A stretch of 64,000 nucleotides of DNA from Humulus lupulus (lineage: Eukaryota; Streptophyta; Magnoliopsida; Rosales; Cannabaceae): positions 112,534,903 to 112,598,902 of the forward strand of contig NC_084802.1 in assembly GCF_963169125.1 (NCBI RefSeq). The letters run 5' to 3'. Below, in pieces: positions 42,906-56,441 of the stretch. Numbering within the stretch: position 1 is the first letter of the stretch; every line of letters starts with the position of its first letter. A program made the translations under genes and the position numbers. Under the pieces are notes generated by a model, which was not told where the DNA came from, ran no database searches, and saw only the letters and a list, made by a program, of their open reading frames with translations.

Positions 42906-45900
42906 TGTAACGTCCCAGATTTTTAAGACTCGATAATGCGGAAATATAAACATTTTCATGTAACAAAATGTCTCAAAAACCCGTATAAAAAAATCTTTTT
43001 AAAAGTCGTATGGCCATACTTAATATTTAACACAAACATAGTTTATGAAGAGTAAACTAAGCCTATTTTATGAAAATAAAACAACATTTCCAAAAACAAA
43101 ACGGCTTCCCAAAAGGTCAGTCCACATGTACATTCACAAAGTAGACTCCAGCGCTCACTACTCTGCTTTGCCCTTATTCTTACCTAGTTCAACTTTAATA
43201 CAAAAGCATGCAAAGAAGACAAGTGGTCACTGAAAACTGGTACAATATCTCAACAAAGTTATGGTTCCAGATCCATCAAAACCCTAAAAAATCAATTTCA
43301 AGAGCGCAAAAGCGTTATGGCAAACTTATGGTAATGCCTGATAACCAATGGAAAACTATTTAAGATAAATAAATAAATCACTGCGCTCAGAAAATCCCAG
43401 AGCAAACAGATATAATATATCACAATATAATTCGAGACCAACGCTTGACAATTTCTGACAATTCGGGTGTATCACGCCCTCCAGCTTATTTGCTAATCAA
43501 TAAGGGAGAACTGAGTCTCAGTACTAAGATCTTGCCAATAAATATCCCCATCAAGGGTAACTATCAAGTGACCTAGGGCATCGCTACTTTTCCAAAAGTA
43601 AATCCCTCACAAGGGTAACCATCAAGTTACTAAGGGCATTGCTACTATTCAAGAGTGTAATCGAAGTTACACGGGTTTACAGAGACTTCTATGTTAATCA
43701 GTGGTGCTGGTGAGCAGTTGCCCATAGGGTGTTCAGCCTCACTCAAACTTGGCAACCCCTAGTATCTATAGGCACTCTCACTGAATGACTAATATTCACG
43801 ACTACTATTCGGGAATAACTTATCAAAAAACTTACTCGGGTTCTAACTGTTCAATGAGTAAGTAAGCATGAGGGCCCCTACGTCCCTTTCATTTTGGTGC
43901 CCCCAGGTTTAAACCAGGAATCCTCACCTCTTGGCCACTCATCCCCGTAAGTAATCGAACATAATAATATCAATCAATCAGTGTGACGGTGAGGGCCCCT
44001 AGGTCCCATTCATGTTGGCTCCCCTAGGTTCAAACCAATAATCCTCACCTTTTGTCCACTCCCCACGGTAGTGAACCAGACATAATAAAATCAAACAAGT
44101 AGTGTGACGGGGACCAACCATCTCGGATATGACATATATCTACCGTTCATATTTTCTGAATCAGCACCCACTAGGCTAACATCTCTATGCAAACTTTCTA
44201 CAACAGTGTATATATGTGCATGTGTCTCTATACTAACACACAATACACTAGTCATTTCATGTTGTAGCCACACAATAGAAGTTGACTTACTTGGAGTCCT
44301 TAGCTCTCAGCAGGATTTCAACCTCCAACGTACAGACCAGTTATGCTTAGCCAAAATTGTAATTATCCATACAGTATACTCGAATTAATTATGGCAATCA
44401 TCATTCATTATTATTATTTTGGGCAGTTTGTTCATTTTTAAAATCATTTGAAAGGATTAAAGATCCTTATTTGGTTTTAAACCCATTCAAGAAATGCATA
44501 CTCAAAAAATTTTGAGACTAAACCCTAAGTCTCGGGGAGACCTATCTATGGTCTCGATACCTAGGCTCGAGTATCGCAATAGTATTTTCCCATAATTCGC
44601 TAAAAATATTATTCTTTAAAAGTTCTGCTATTAACCCGTACTTTCAACAATTCGGTTAAATATATAAAAGACTTTAGCTGATATTATATCCAAAAAATAC
44701 TCATTAAATTCCTCAATTATTTTTCAAGAAAATAATCTCTTAATTTTCCTTTTAATTTTCTTATGGGTTTAATCTCTAAAAACAGTTTTAAGAAAATAGC
44801 TTAATTCTAAAATAATTAGGAAAAACCATTAATAATTGCTTTTAAGACTGACCTAAGTCTTTATCTTGCAATATACACAGAAATGTATTTGTTTCTTAAG
44901 TTCCAAAATCTCATTTTTGCACTAAGTGTGAAAACCTCATTTTTCACATTTTTAACTACATACTTTGTTAGGTCATAACTTGAAATTTACTTACCCAAAT
45001 ATTGCCAAAATTTTCCAATTCAATATTTGGTATGCCATTTAGGTCTTTGTAAAATCTTAGGTCAAAAGGAGCATTTTTTATTGGTGAAAATATTTTCCAA
45101 ACATTGAGGTAAAAATGACCTTATTTTCAAGTCCTTATTTTTTCCAAAATTTAGCACTTAATAACTCTCAGAGCATTCACAAAATTTTACAGTGGAATAC
45201 CAGGTTATTCTAAGAATATGTCCACCAAATTTTACCAAAAACTGGGTTCATTTTCCTTATATAGTGGCTGTCCAAACTTGGTCCAGAATTTAAGAATACG
45301 AAGAAAAAAAAAACAGTTTTTACCTAAACTTTGAAATAGCATAACTCACTCATTTCTAAACATTTTTGAGTATTTCAAAAGTTCAAATTCATGTTATCCA
45401 TCTCAACAACATCACAGTACAATTTAGTTTTACAAAATAAGTTATATAGTGGATGCTTGACCCCTTGGAAGTCACGGCCAAAAACTTGTATTTTTTTTGT
45501 TTTAGGGTTTTCAACAAAACCCTTAGGGATTTTGGGTCCCTATTTTCAAAAATCAACATACAAGCGTCATAAAAAATTTCAAGCAACTACCATAGCCTTA
45601 TTACACCATCAATAAGAAACTTTAAGCATTAAATACACAAAATAATGCTTAAAATAAAAGCCATACAAAAACAACCATAAAAAAAGTAAATTTTTACCTC
45701 TTGTTGTTCTTGCTTTAGGTTTTGATGTTTCTTCTAGCTTTAGATCCTTCAAGACTCTTTTAAAACCTTAAACCAACTCCCCCAAATATATATATATATA
45801 TATAGTTAGTTGTTGAAGGATCTATGGTTAAAAACTTTACAAAAGTCAAGTTTTTGAAACTTTTACCTTAGGGAAAAAATCTTCCAAGACCAAAGCTTAA

Positions 45901-46835
45901 GCTTACAAGATTTCATAGTGTTCTTGGCAGTTGAAAATGATGAGAAAATTTGAGAGATAATTTTTTAACAAGATGAGAGTGATATGAGAGAAGGGGGGTC
46001 GGTTTTGGGGTGGTTGGAAGAACATAGACAACTCTAAAATATCTAAAACACTTAAGTGTTTTTACCTTTATCACTTTGTGTCATTAACCTAATTTAAATG
46101 TGATTTAAAAATTAATTAATTTTTTCCACACAATTAATATCCTCACATGGACGGCCACCTCTTTCTATTTATGAATTTATATTATTATTTTTATATAAAG
46201 GTTAATAATCATTTCCTAAGAATTTATCTTTTTTTTCAAAAAATCAAAAAATGACTTTCTATAACCTTATTAGCTCTTATAAAGTTTTTTAAAAAAAATA
46301 AAACTTCACACATAATAATTAAATTAAATGTCTGTCACATTTAATTTAATAAATCACACAATACAATTTAAACTAAGGTCCATTTATGGAATAAAATTCC
46401 CAAATTCGGTAAAATTAAGTATTTAACACAAAATGCTCTAAAATTTCCATTTTAGGTTTATTATTTTTTACCAAAATTCAATTTTTATGAATGTATTTTA
46501 TGCCCAAAATATATTTTCCATAGTTTTTCATTTTATTTTCTGATATTTTTACCCGATTAGGGTTTTTGTGTCGGTCTAAGACCGAAAGTCTTATCTTGAC
46601 TTTTAATCACAAACTTCATAATTTGGCTAGCAAGAACTCAGATGGAGCTTTAGCTTTGTAATTAAGAAAGACAAAATGTAAAAATAAGTTAAATTTCAAG
46701 TAAAAAAGTGAAATTTTAATGAATTTGGAAATAAATTCTGAACAAATATAATATTATTTAAAATAATATTCTTAACTCGAGAAAAACAATCCTGACCCGA
46801 GTCGTTTAAAGGTACCCGAAACATAGGGCGTTACA
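42906..46835 (-). mobile_element. Solo LTR of a chromovirus-like element, 3930 bp
   Basis: Starts TGTAACGTCCC (42906) and ends GGGCGTTACA (46835), perfect mirror-type ends, flanked by ATGTA on both sides (42901-42905 and 46836-46840). No ORF, primer site or polypurine tract inside. It includes a diverged 58-bp duplication (AAGGGTAAC at 43553 and 43611) and a 121-bp duplication (GAGGGCCCCT at 43870 and 43991). The - strand orientation is suggested by a C/T-rich leader ending AAGGTAAAAG (about 46010-45860 read in reverse), like that in the chromovirus#2 LTR. Confidence 0.85.
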
Positions 46836-47220
46836 ATGTATGCAATACTTTTTAAAATAACAATAATTTTGGCAAAATTTTAATGTGTCAAGCAAACTCC
46901 CTTTTAAATAACTCGTAATAAAATGGACAAAATTGTGTCTATTAAATTGAAAATTTGTACTAGCAACCAATGTTTTTTAAAGAAAACAACTAAAATTGAT
47001 TCTTATTAATACTTGGTCTTGTAAAAATGGACAAAAAATGTGCCTTACGACCAGATGATAAATAGTCTGAAAAATAATTGGTCATTACAGAAATAGGCAA
47101 AAACGTGCCTTACAACCAATAATATAAAGAAATAAATTTTTCTAAAAACACACTGGTCATACAAAGTTTGGCAAAAACGTGTCTTGCGACCAGTGTTATA
47201 CGAAAATGTTTAACAATTAA
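46836..47220. repeat. Tat#2 spacer with imperfect 65-75 bp tandem repeats
   Basis: Units start at about 47013, 47078 and 47153 with T/CTGGTC...GGCAAAAACGTGCCTTACnACCA; a worn copy lies at about 46922. The spacer starts right after the integrase stop of Tat#2 (47221). Confidence 0.6.
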
Positions 47221-47296
47221 TTACTGGTAGTAAGTCCATAGATATTCTCCATTCTAGTACCTTGTGACCAGTTCATTATTTAATCGAGGCAGTTTG
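47221..47296 (-). pseudogene. Last codons of Tat#2 integrase, separated by chromovirus#2
   Basis: On the - strand KLPRLNNELVTRYxNGEYLW and TYYQ then TAA (47223-47221). This completes the frame that breaks at HPGTY (about 56445), the usual ...PGTYKLARL...WNAEHLRPYYQ tail. The two halves lie about 9.1 kb apart. Confidence 0.8.
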
Positions 47297-49687
47297 TGTA
47301 ACGACCCAAAATTACTAATAAGGCTTAAGGGCCTTGATTAGTGTGCCGGGAGGGCATAATTAGAAGTTGTGTGAATTAATGGTGTGATATGCATGATTAT
47401 GTGAAATGCATGTGTTATGAGTGTTTGATAAGCATGCGGGCCCTGTTTGGTTGTAAGGGCATAATTGTAATTTTGGCCCGTTAGGGCATAAATGTGATTT
47501 TGTGATAATCTGTTAATACCACATTATTATGTTGATATATGTGTTTGCAGCTTTTGACACGAGGCGATCCTAGGGAGCAAGTAGCGGGAAAGTCACAACG
47601 GAACCCGGTACTTGACTTGGGGCAAGTCAAGGGGTATTTCGGGTATTAGATGATTATTTGGATTATCGGGTTATGAAAACAAATAATTGGAGATATATTT
47701 GAGGTTAGGAAGCCTAAGTGGGAATATTGGGGAAATTTTACCGTTTTTCCCTCGGGGACGTTTTCGGTACCCCGAGCCTTGGGATAGACTTAAGTAACTA
47801 AGGTTATACTAAGGAAAAAAAAACAGTAGAAACTCAAGGAACTGACTCTTCTCTCCCTCTCTCCTTTTCTCTCAAGGAACTCAGTGAAACCAAAGGATCT
47901 GTGGTTGGGAATTAGAGTTTGAGCTGAGCAATTGGAGGTTTAATTTAGTGGAAGCTATGGGAAACAAGCTAGAAACAAAGGTAAAAAGTGAATTATACTC
48001 TTGATCATTAGAATTCTGTGTTTTGGCTGGGTTTTAAGGGTGTTTATGGTTTTGATATTTAAGGATTGAATTGAAGCTAGGAACTTTGGAGTTAGCCTAG
48101 AAATAACTTTGAGAATTTGTTCTGTAGTGAAGGTAAGCTCGAAATTATGATTTAATGTTTGAATTCTGGTGTTTTCATGGCTGGTTTGAGTGTTCTTAAG
48201 TGTGTGGGTTCAAAAGATTTAAATGTTGTTTCGATGGGTTTCTAGACTAGAATTATGCTAGGTTTTGCTGCTGGAAGCATGTTAGAGAGTTGTGATAATT
48301 GAATTGTGTTATTGGGATGGTCTAGGTGGATTTGGGTGGGGTTTGAATATTAACAATGGTGGTTATTTTGTGTTCGTGGGGATGGGCCACGGCTCTGTTC
48401 TAGAGTGTCGTGGCCCTTCAAAGCAAGGAAGAGCCAGGAGGGCTTTGAGATGAGGGAGCGCCGCGGCGCCACAAGGGCAGGGCCACGGTGCGTGTCAGTG
48501 GTCAAAGAGGCCTAGCTCTGTTTTAAGGGGCGGGCCGCGGCGCAGGTCTTAGGGGCCGTGGCCCTTGAGGGCATTTGTGGCCTTTTTGAGTTTTTAAGCT
48601 TGGGAACCTAACCTTTGGTGCTCGGGATCGATCCCACTACCGTGTTTGGTGGAATTCGATGTCCCGGAGGCTAGAATTCTGTCCAGAAACCCTTATGCAA
48701 TTATTGATGGAATCCTTTATCATGGTTGTGACTAGGTGTACGCTTGGGCTCGGGGCAGGATCGTGCTCGGGGGTCGTTTCTCCTAATTAAAGCACTTGGA
48801 ATTAAAGGTAAGAAAATTGCTCCTGGTTGTGGATTTTATATTGGGACTAAGGGTTCCCTGTTTTGTATGCTCTTTAAAGAGGATGGTATTATGCCATGTG
48901 AATTGTAAATGGATGGTATCACGCCATGTAAATAGTAAACGTGCGGCCTAAGAGCGCCAGAGTTTACACTTGCGAACAGGGTGCGGCTCGGCCACTGGTT
49001 GCCGAGGATAGCTTATTATGCACTGAGCTCAGTTTAAGCAGGCCGGAGTCAGTGGGTTAAACAGAGCGTGCGACCTAAGTTGTTGGCCCTAACTATCATG
49101 TGATTTTAGGGCAATTATTATGATGATTATGATATGCTGGTTAGTTGAATGGCAGATTGTTAGCTTGTTGAATATTATCGTTGAATGGGTGAATGTTGTG
49201 CACTGTTGAGTACCTGGTTATGTCTTTTGAAATAATTTAATATTATTAGTGATTGTGTTTTAAATGTTATGTTTTTCTTGCTGGGACTTGGCTCACGGGT
49301 GCTACGTTGTGCAGGTAAGGGCAAAGGTAAGGCAGGTTAACCATGGGTTGGAGAGCTCTTGGGGCGAGGTGTACATTGTCTGCTGCTCGGCCGCCACGAT
49401 CAAGGAATTTTACAGGAACGAGAACCTAAAACGTGTATTTTTCCATTAGAGTGGCTTGGTTATTTATAAGCTTTGGAAATCCTGTAATTACGTTATTTAA
49501 ACCTTGATTTGGGATCCCATGTACCAAACATGTATTTTAATGAAAATTATTCTTTTATAGCCAAAATCTTTTAAACCTAGCCTGTTTGTATTGTTAGATT
49601 CACATTTTTAATCAAATGACTTGATTAGCAAGTCTCGCACTATTTCAAACACACATTGTAACGGTCTTGGTTATCCAGGGCGTTACA
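47297..49687 (+). repeat. 5' LTR of chromovirus#2 (2391 bp)
   Basis: TGTAACGACCC...GGGCGTTACA, mirror ends. Near-identical to 54062-56436, differing by a few percent on reading. It contains a GC-rich part at about 48380-48570 and a C/T-rich leader region at about 47845-47880. Confidence 0.95.
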
Positions 49688-49690
49688 ACT

Positions 49691-49702
49691 TGGTATCAGA
49701 GC
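49691..49702 (+). other. Primer-binding site of chromovirus#2
   Basis: TGGTATCAGAGC, three bases after the LTR end, is the standard match to the 3' end of initiator tRNA-Met. Confidence 0.95.
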
Positions 49703-52700
49703 GTCCTAGGTTTAAGGGTTCCTGGAGATAGGTTGGACATGTACACTCGCCGCTAAAAACAAGCTCGACTCAGGGTTCTATAATTGAATATATGAGACTA
49801 CATGCTTATGCTTTTGATTGAAATATGAATGTATTGTGTTGTATGACCATAGGGAGCATGAGAACTGATAGGGCTTGGCCCTTGACTATTGTATGATGAG
49901 ATTGAGGCATGTTGATGAGCATTGCTGTTGCATGTGAATGAATATTTGGATAATGGTTTGCATATCAATTGTATGTGGGTGACTGCCTAAGTTGAATTTA
50001 TATGTTATGCTTGTTTATTGGCTTGTAGGAAGCATGATAGAGTGTGAATAAACATGGTAGTAATAAATTGGGTAGCTAAATGCGTAGAATTGTGAATTAA
50101 TGTTTATTATGCTTTATGTGTGCATGAATATTGTGGTTATTTGGACCTGGATATGGTTTGGTTCGGGGTGTGAATCTCAGGGCTGAGGAGCTTAGTCTGC
50201 GGTGGCAGATGAACTCAGATTGTTTACATTCAGAATGGTTAAGTAGACTGGGCATTGTATTATAGGAGGGTTGCAGATGATAGTTGGGGTTGGAAGCCTC
50301 CATCTGCCCCTGAAAGTCGCAGAGATGTTCGCTAGCATGTGAGTAAATGGTGTGGGTTTAATATAAGGATAAAGGCAAATAAAGAGTATTAAATGGAAGG
50401 CCAAAAATGGCGTTGACCTCTGGTTTGAGGAGGAAAATTCAGGTTTGTTTTAGAATTGGTTACTGGACGGGCAAAGCTTCCTTGGGGTATATGAAGATGA
50501 GAGTTCATAAATAAGGAGTTGCGCTAAGTACTGGTGGCAGAAGGATGCTAGGAAATGGTATTCGGAACGAGATATTGGCATAATGGGTTGGAAAGAACTC
50601 AGATGGTGATTTGATAGAAGAGGTTATAAAGGTATAGTCTGAGCTGTGGAGACTAATAGGCTTATAAGATTGATTTGGAATGATAAGGTAACAATAGTGT
50701 ACATCAATGACTTTTGTGAGTTGGGTAACTCATTTTGGAAGGTTGGTACGGGTGGAGGTAGTTGGAAATGACGGCTCAGTTAAGGGTCAAACTCTGGTAT
50801 TGGTCAGAGTATCAGGGTTGCTCCAATATATGAGATCTTCGTCTGTGTTTAGGCAGCAATGAGGGCCATGTTAGTTGTGATTTGGGGAAATGAGGTTAGA
50901 GCATGAATGTCGTAGGGCAGGAGATGCAAAAGACAATACCTCCATTGGTGGAATTCAGTAAGGACCCGCTTTTAGCAACCAAGGTAGAAGAACCCCAACC
51001 AATGCTATGGCACTTAATTTCTGATAAGAAAGGGGGTTTGATTGTAAAGGTAGTCGTCAGGATGGTGACGGGAACCAGTGAGATTGTTTGGTATGCACCT
51101 GAGGCAGAGGACGTCACCTGGAAGGATATCAGGTGAGGGTACGATTTCTATATGAATGATTGATATGTTAGGATGGATTTCCCATGGTTAGGGAAATTGA
51201 AGACTAGGATGTTTTGCTATAGAAGAAGTCTGGACTAGTTCCTCGAAGACAATCAGTTGATGGAATAGTTTATGTATTTGGTTATATAGCGAGCAGGGGG
51301 AGTTCGATGTTGAGAATGTGCCTCAAGGGTACTGTGCGGGCTGAAGGTATTAGTGTTTGTTGAGGAGGAATTAGAGACTTCCAAAAGAGAAATTGGGATA
51401 CAAGTAATCGAGAGGTTTGTGGTGAGAGCAATAGAGCTCGTCATATAGAAGCCTCGACATGGACCAGAGTGAGAGTGAATTTGTTAAGAGACAACCATGG
51501 ATTGTAGGGGATATCAGCTGGAGTATTTCAATTGGACGGAATGGGAACTAAGATGATCAGTAGGAAATTCAGATGGGTATACAAGGAAAGATTGGGTGTA
51601 CTTCAAGATCGGACTACAGATAGGTTTGACATCAGGAACGTTGTCGAAGACGGTACTGGTTAACAGAAAGAATTACTGAAGCAATTAAAGAAGTTTGATC
51701 TTGGATTAGACAGAGCATCATATTGTGGGAATTGTCGGTAATGTATGTTAGGGATGAAGAGTTTTACATGCTCGGTTATTAAACAGGACAATGTTTCTGG
51801 GATTGATCAACGATCTGGTTATTACCAGCTGGAGATTAAGGAAATAGACATTTAAGGAATTACCACTTGTACCGGGTAGGGTGTGATGAATTGGTAACAA
51901 AGGTTCTTAGTTGGTCCAAGCTTCAGCCACACAGGTAAGTCCTTCAAGCAGGAAATGTAAGAGCGGTATAGACAAGTCTCCAGGTTTACGAGCAGTATGT
52001 CAGATTACTCTCCAGTCAAAGTGAGAAGGGAGCGATTATTACGCTGAAGACGTTAGCACTAAGGAAGTAGGGTCACAGGTAATTCTCTATGAAGTGTCAG
52101 TTTTGTCTCGCCAGGGGTATTCAGAATAGTGCTACAGGAAGAAGAGGGGTCAGGTATGAAGAGATTTAGTTTGAAGTCACAAAGAAGCTACTGAAGAACG
52201 TTTGAAGGACAGGAAGCACAACAAGACTGGTAAGCGTGTCATCTACCACATAAGTAACTTCGGAGGCAGCTACATCAGAAATTAGAGAGACAGTATAACT
52301 TGAAGATTAGACCGAATGGATAATGTCAGATCGAAAACTCGGAAGACAGAATAAGAATTGATTAGCACTTGGTGATGCAGGAGTATGCGGATTATGGTTG
52401 AGTATAGAGGGATAGCATAAAGGACATAACCTATGATAAGGATATGATACTGTGAGGGTGCACTATAGGTTGGGCATGCCTAGACTCAGGCTGATGTGAG
52501 GATGGATCACGTCTCGCGGTAGGTAAAATGGGAACATGATCGATATACCAGAAGTGGTAGGTAGGCAGGGTATGTATAGAGTAAGGTAATGAGCGTTTGG
52601 TCATTTGTAAGAAAGATAACGTTGAGACCAAGATTTAGTGAAATATAATGGATAGATGGTTGTTGTTGGAAATCCTCGGCTGTGCGAGGGAAAGATTTGA

Positions 52701-54047
52701 TTGTAGGAGGATCTTTTATTTGGGAAAATGTGTGTCAGCTAAAAAGAATGTCATGGGTTATAATTGACTTGACAAGGTAATGATTGAGAATGGTATAGCC
52801 TTATTGTGTGGTAATGAGTAGGTATGTGTTCCTTTGGACAACGAAATCAAAAGTGATGGTTAGGAGGAAACAGGGAAGAACCCTGTCAAGGTATTATGAG
52901 TTAGGGTACCAGGATCGGATGAACGATCTGATGGAAGTTTGGCATGGAGATGCGAATTCTAAATGGATATCGTTCCATTCCTTAGAGTATGTTGTACCGA
53001 AAGGTTTGAGCGAGGACAGAATTCAGTGTACTTGAATATTGAAAGGTAAAGTGATATGGTGATGGATCATAGGAGTGGACCACATTGAACTATAAATAAG
53101 GTGATTGAACAGGGGAAAGTTGTAACTCAGCTGAATGAGTTAGCATAATTTGGTTTGTATAAATTAGTAATGGGGTAGAGCATTGCTAATGCTAAGTTGG
53201 GATCCATTAGTTTTCCAAGCTTTGAAAAGGGATCAGAGAACGAAGAGAACCGAATGGGAATCTGGAATTACTGGTTGAATGCAGTAGGATAGCAATATGA
53301 GGGCTTAACAGCTATGTTAAGGGATTAGGCGTCGAATGTGTAAACACTTGGGATGCTAAGGGAAGTATACTTTTTGATGAAATAGTCACGATGATGGATG
53401 CTGGAGTACAACTAAGGTGACACGGTGTAGGATATGGTACGATAAAAAGCAAGGAGTGCTATATAAAGTAGAGAAGTGAAAGATAGTGGATACTGCGATT
53501 TAGTATTGGTCCAGGGAAAGATCAAAGGGGTTGTTGGAATCCTTAAGGCATGAGTATCTGCTTATCTGAAAGGACATAGGAACTTGTAAATTGTTAACTT
53601 GGAATACAAAGTTCCAGGATGAGAGATTTGTATCTCTCCAAGTGAGTGCAGACAAGAGAAAGTATGTGGTTCTGGAAAAGAAAGGCGAGTTCTGACTCCC
53701 GATTTAACAAGAATTCTGAGGTTGTACCAAGGTTTAGGCCGGGGGCCTATAAGTTGAGCTCACCCTGGTAGGGGTGATGACTCATTAGTATTTTTGGTAG
53801 TGAGAATAAGTCAATGATGCAATTGTTGTGAACTAAGCAGACTCTGGAGTTTCTGCAGATCTGGTGTAAAAGTAAAAGTTAAAGAAAGTATAGATATCAG
53901 ACAAGATCTTGTGGAACAAGATTGTTACTCACGCTTGAGTGTTATTGAAGATTAAGAGTAAGGGCATTGGACCTTGGGAATTATAGTCAGAGGTAAGAGG
54001 TTTACTGTCCGATGTGTTCAAGTAAATTTTGAGGACGAAATTAGTGT
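49703..54047 (+). pseudogene. Decayed gag-pol of chromovirus#2
   Basis: Stops and indels throughout. The one clear trace is at about 51793-51855: VSGIDQRSGYYQLEIKEIDI, which corresponds to RT block FSKIDLRSGYYQLRIKEEDI. The end (about 54026) still reads FEDEI from the GAGGACGAAATT tail. Gag, protease and integrase were not recognised. Either it is a very worn pol or a rearranged filler that only keeps the cis signals. Confidence 0.6.
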
Positions 54048-54061
54048 AAGGAGGGGATAGT
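54048..54061 (+). other. Polypurine tract of chromovirus#2
   Basis: AAGGAGGGGATAGT immediately before the LTR start TGTAACG at 54062, after GAGGACGAAATTAGTGT. Confidence 0.85.
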
Positions 54062-56436
54062 TGTAACGACCCAAAATTAATAATAAGGCTTAAGGGCCTT
54101 GATTAGTGTGCCAGGAGGGCATAATTGGAAGTTGTGTGAATAATGGTGTGATATGCATGATTATGTGAAATGCATGTTTATGAGTGTTGGATAAGAATGC
54201 GGGCCCTATTTGGTTGTAAAGGCATAATTGTAATTTCGGCCCGTTAGGGCATAAATGTGATTTTGTGATAATCTGTTAAGACCACATTATTATGTGGATA
54301 TATGTGTTTGCAGCTTTCGACACGAGGCAATCCTAGGGAGCAAGTAGCGGGAAAGTCACAACGGGACCCAGTACTTGACTTGTGGCAAGTCAAGGGGTAT
54401 TTCGGTTATTAAATGATTATTTGGATTATCAAGTTATGAAAATAAATAATTGGAGATATATTTGAGGTTAGGAAGCCTAAGTGCGGATATTGGGGAAATT
54501 TTACCGTTTTGCCCTCGGGGACGTTTCCGGTACCCCGAGCCTCGGGATAGATTGAAGTAACTAAGGTTAGACTAAGGAAAAAAAATAGAAAACAGTAGAA
54601 ACTTAAGGAACCGTCTCTTCTCTCCCTCTATCCTTTTCTCTCAAGGAACTCAGTGAAACCAAAGGATTTGTGGCTGGGAATCATAGTTTGAGCTGAGCAA
54701 TTGGAGGTTTAATTTAGTGGAAGCTAGGGGAAACAAGATACAAACTAAGGTAAGAACTGAATCATACTCTTGATCATTAGAATTCTGTGTTTTGGCTGGG
54801 TGTTAAGGGTGTTTATGGTTTTGATATTTAAGGATTGAATTGAAGCTAGGAACTTGGGAGTTAGCTTAGAAATAACTTGGCGAATTTGTTCTGTAGTGAA
54901 GGTAAGCTCGAAATTATGATTTAATGTTTGAATTCTGGTGTTTTCATGGCTGGTTTGAGTGTTCTTGAGTGTGTGGGTTCAAAAGATTGAAATGTTGTTT
55001 CGATGGGTTTCTAGACTAGAATTCTGCTGGGTTTTGCTGCTGGAGGCATGTTAGAGAGTTGTGATAATTGAATTATGTTATTGGGATGGTCTAGGTGGAT
55101 TTGGGTGGGGTTTGAATATTAAAAATGGTGGTTTTTCTGTGTTCGCAGGGCTGGGCCACGGCTCTGTTCTAGAGTGTCGCGGCCCTTCAGAGTAAGGAAG
55201 AGCCAGGAGGGCTCTGAGATGAGGGAGCAAAGCGGCGCCATAGGGGTAGGGCCGCGGCCCGTGTCAGTGGTCAGAGAGGGCTTGCCTCTGTTTTAAGGGG
55301 CAGGTCGCGGCCTTTGAGGGCATTTGTGGCCTTTTGGAGTTTTTAAGCGTGGGAACCTAACCTTCGGTGCTCGGGATCGATCCCACTACCGTGTTTGGTG
55401 GAATTCGATGTCTCGCAGGCTAGAATTCTGTCCAGAAACCCTTATGCAATTACTGATGGAATCCTTTATCATGGTTGTGACTAGGTGTACGCTTGGGCTT
55501 GGGACAGGATCGTGCTCAGGGGTCGTCTCTCCTAATTAAATCACTTGGAATTAAAGGTAAGAAAATTGCACCTGGTTGTGGATTTTATATTGGTACTAAG
55601 GGTTCCCTATTTTGTATGCTCTTTAAAGAGGATGGTATTATGCCATGTGAATTGTAAATGGATGGTATCACGCCATGTAAATAGTAAACGTGCGGCCTAA
55701 GAGCGCCAGAGTTTACACTTGCGAACAGGGCGCGGCTCGGCCACTAGTAGCCGAGGACAGCTTATTATGCACTGAGCTCGTTTTAAGCAGGCTGGAGTCA
55801 GTGGGTTAAACAGAGGGTGCGACCTAAGTTGTCGTCCCTAACTATCATGTGATTTGAGTGCAATTATTATGATGATTATGATATGCTAGTTAGTTGAATG
55901 GCAGATTGTTAGCTTGTTGAATATTATTGTTGAATGGGTGAATGTTGTGCACTGTTGAGTACCTAGTTATGTCTTGTTAAATAATTTAATATTATTAGTG
56001 ATTGTGTTTTAAATGTTATGTTTTTCTTGCTGGGCCTTGGCTCACGGGTGCTACGTGGTGCAGGTAAGGGCAAGGGTAAGGTAGGTTAACCATGGGTTGG
56101 AGAGTTCTGGGGGCGAGGTTTACATTGTCAGCTGCTTGGCCGCCACGGTCAAGGAATTGTACAGGAACGAGAACCTAAAATGTGTATTTTTCCATTAGAG
56201 TGGCTTGGTTATTTATAAGCTTTGGAAATCCTGTAATTACGTTATTTAAACCTTGATTTGGAATCTCATGTACCAAACATGTATTTTAATGAAAATTATT
56301 CATTTATAACCAAAATCTTTTAAACCTAACCTGTTTATATCATTAGATTCACATTTTTAATCAAATGACTTGATTTGCAAGTCTCACACTATTTCAAACA
56401 CACAGTGTAACGGTCTTGGTTATCCAGAGCGTTACA
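54062..56436 (+). repeat. 3' LTR of chromovirus#2 (2375 bp)
   Basis: Direct copy of 47297-49687, ending GAGCGTTACA. Small indels include a shorter GC-rich block at about 55280-55310. Confidence 0.95.
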
Positions 56437-56441
56437 GTTTG

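Larger units (their letters stand above)
47297..56436 (+). mobile_element. Chromovirus#2: complete but coding-dead LTR element, 9140 bp
   Basis: LTRs 47297-49687 and 54062-56436 flanked by the exact duplication GTTTG (47292-47296 and 56437-56441). Met-tRNA primer site and polypurine tract are both good. The 4.4-kb interior has no frame longer than about 77 codons and only a trace of RT. It is inserted in the integrase tail of Tat#2. Confidence 0.92.

Noticed and set aside
50903..51136. 77-codon frame in chromovirus#2 as a surviving gene
   Set aside because: It lies where gag is expected but shows no gag, zinc knuckle or protease motif. Probably a chance frame in decayed sequence.
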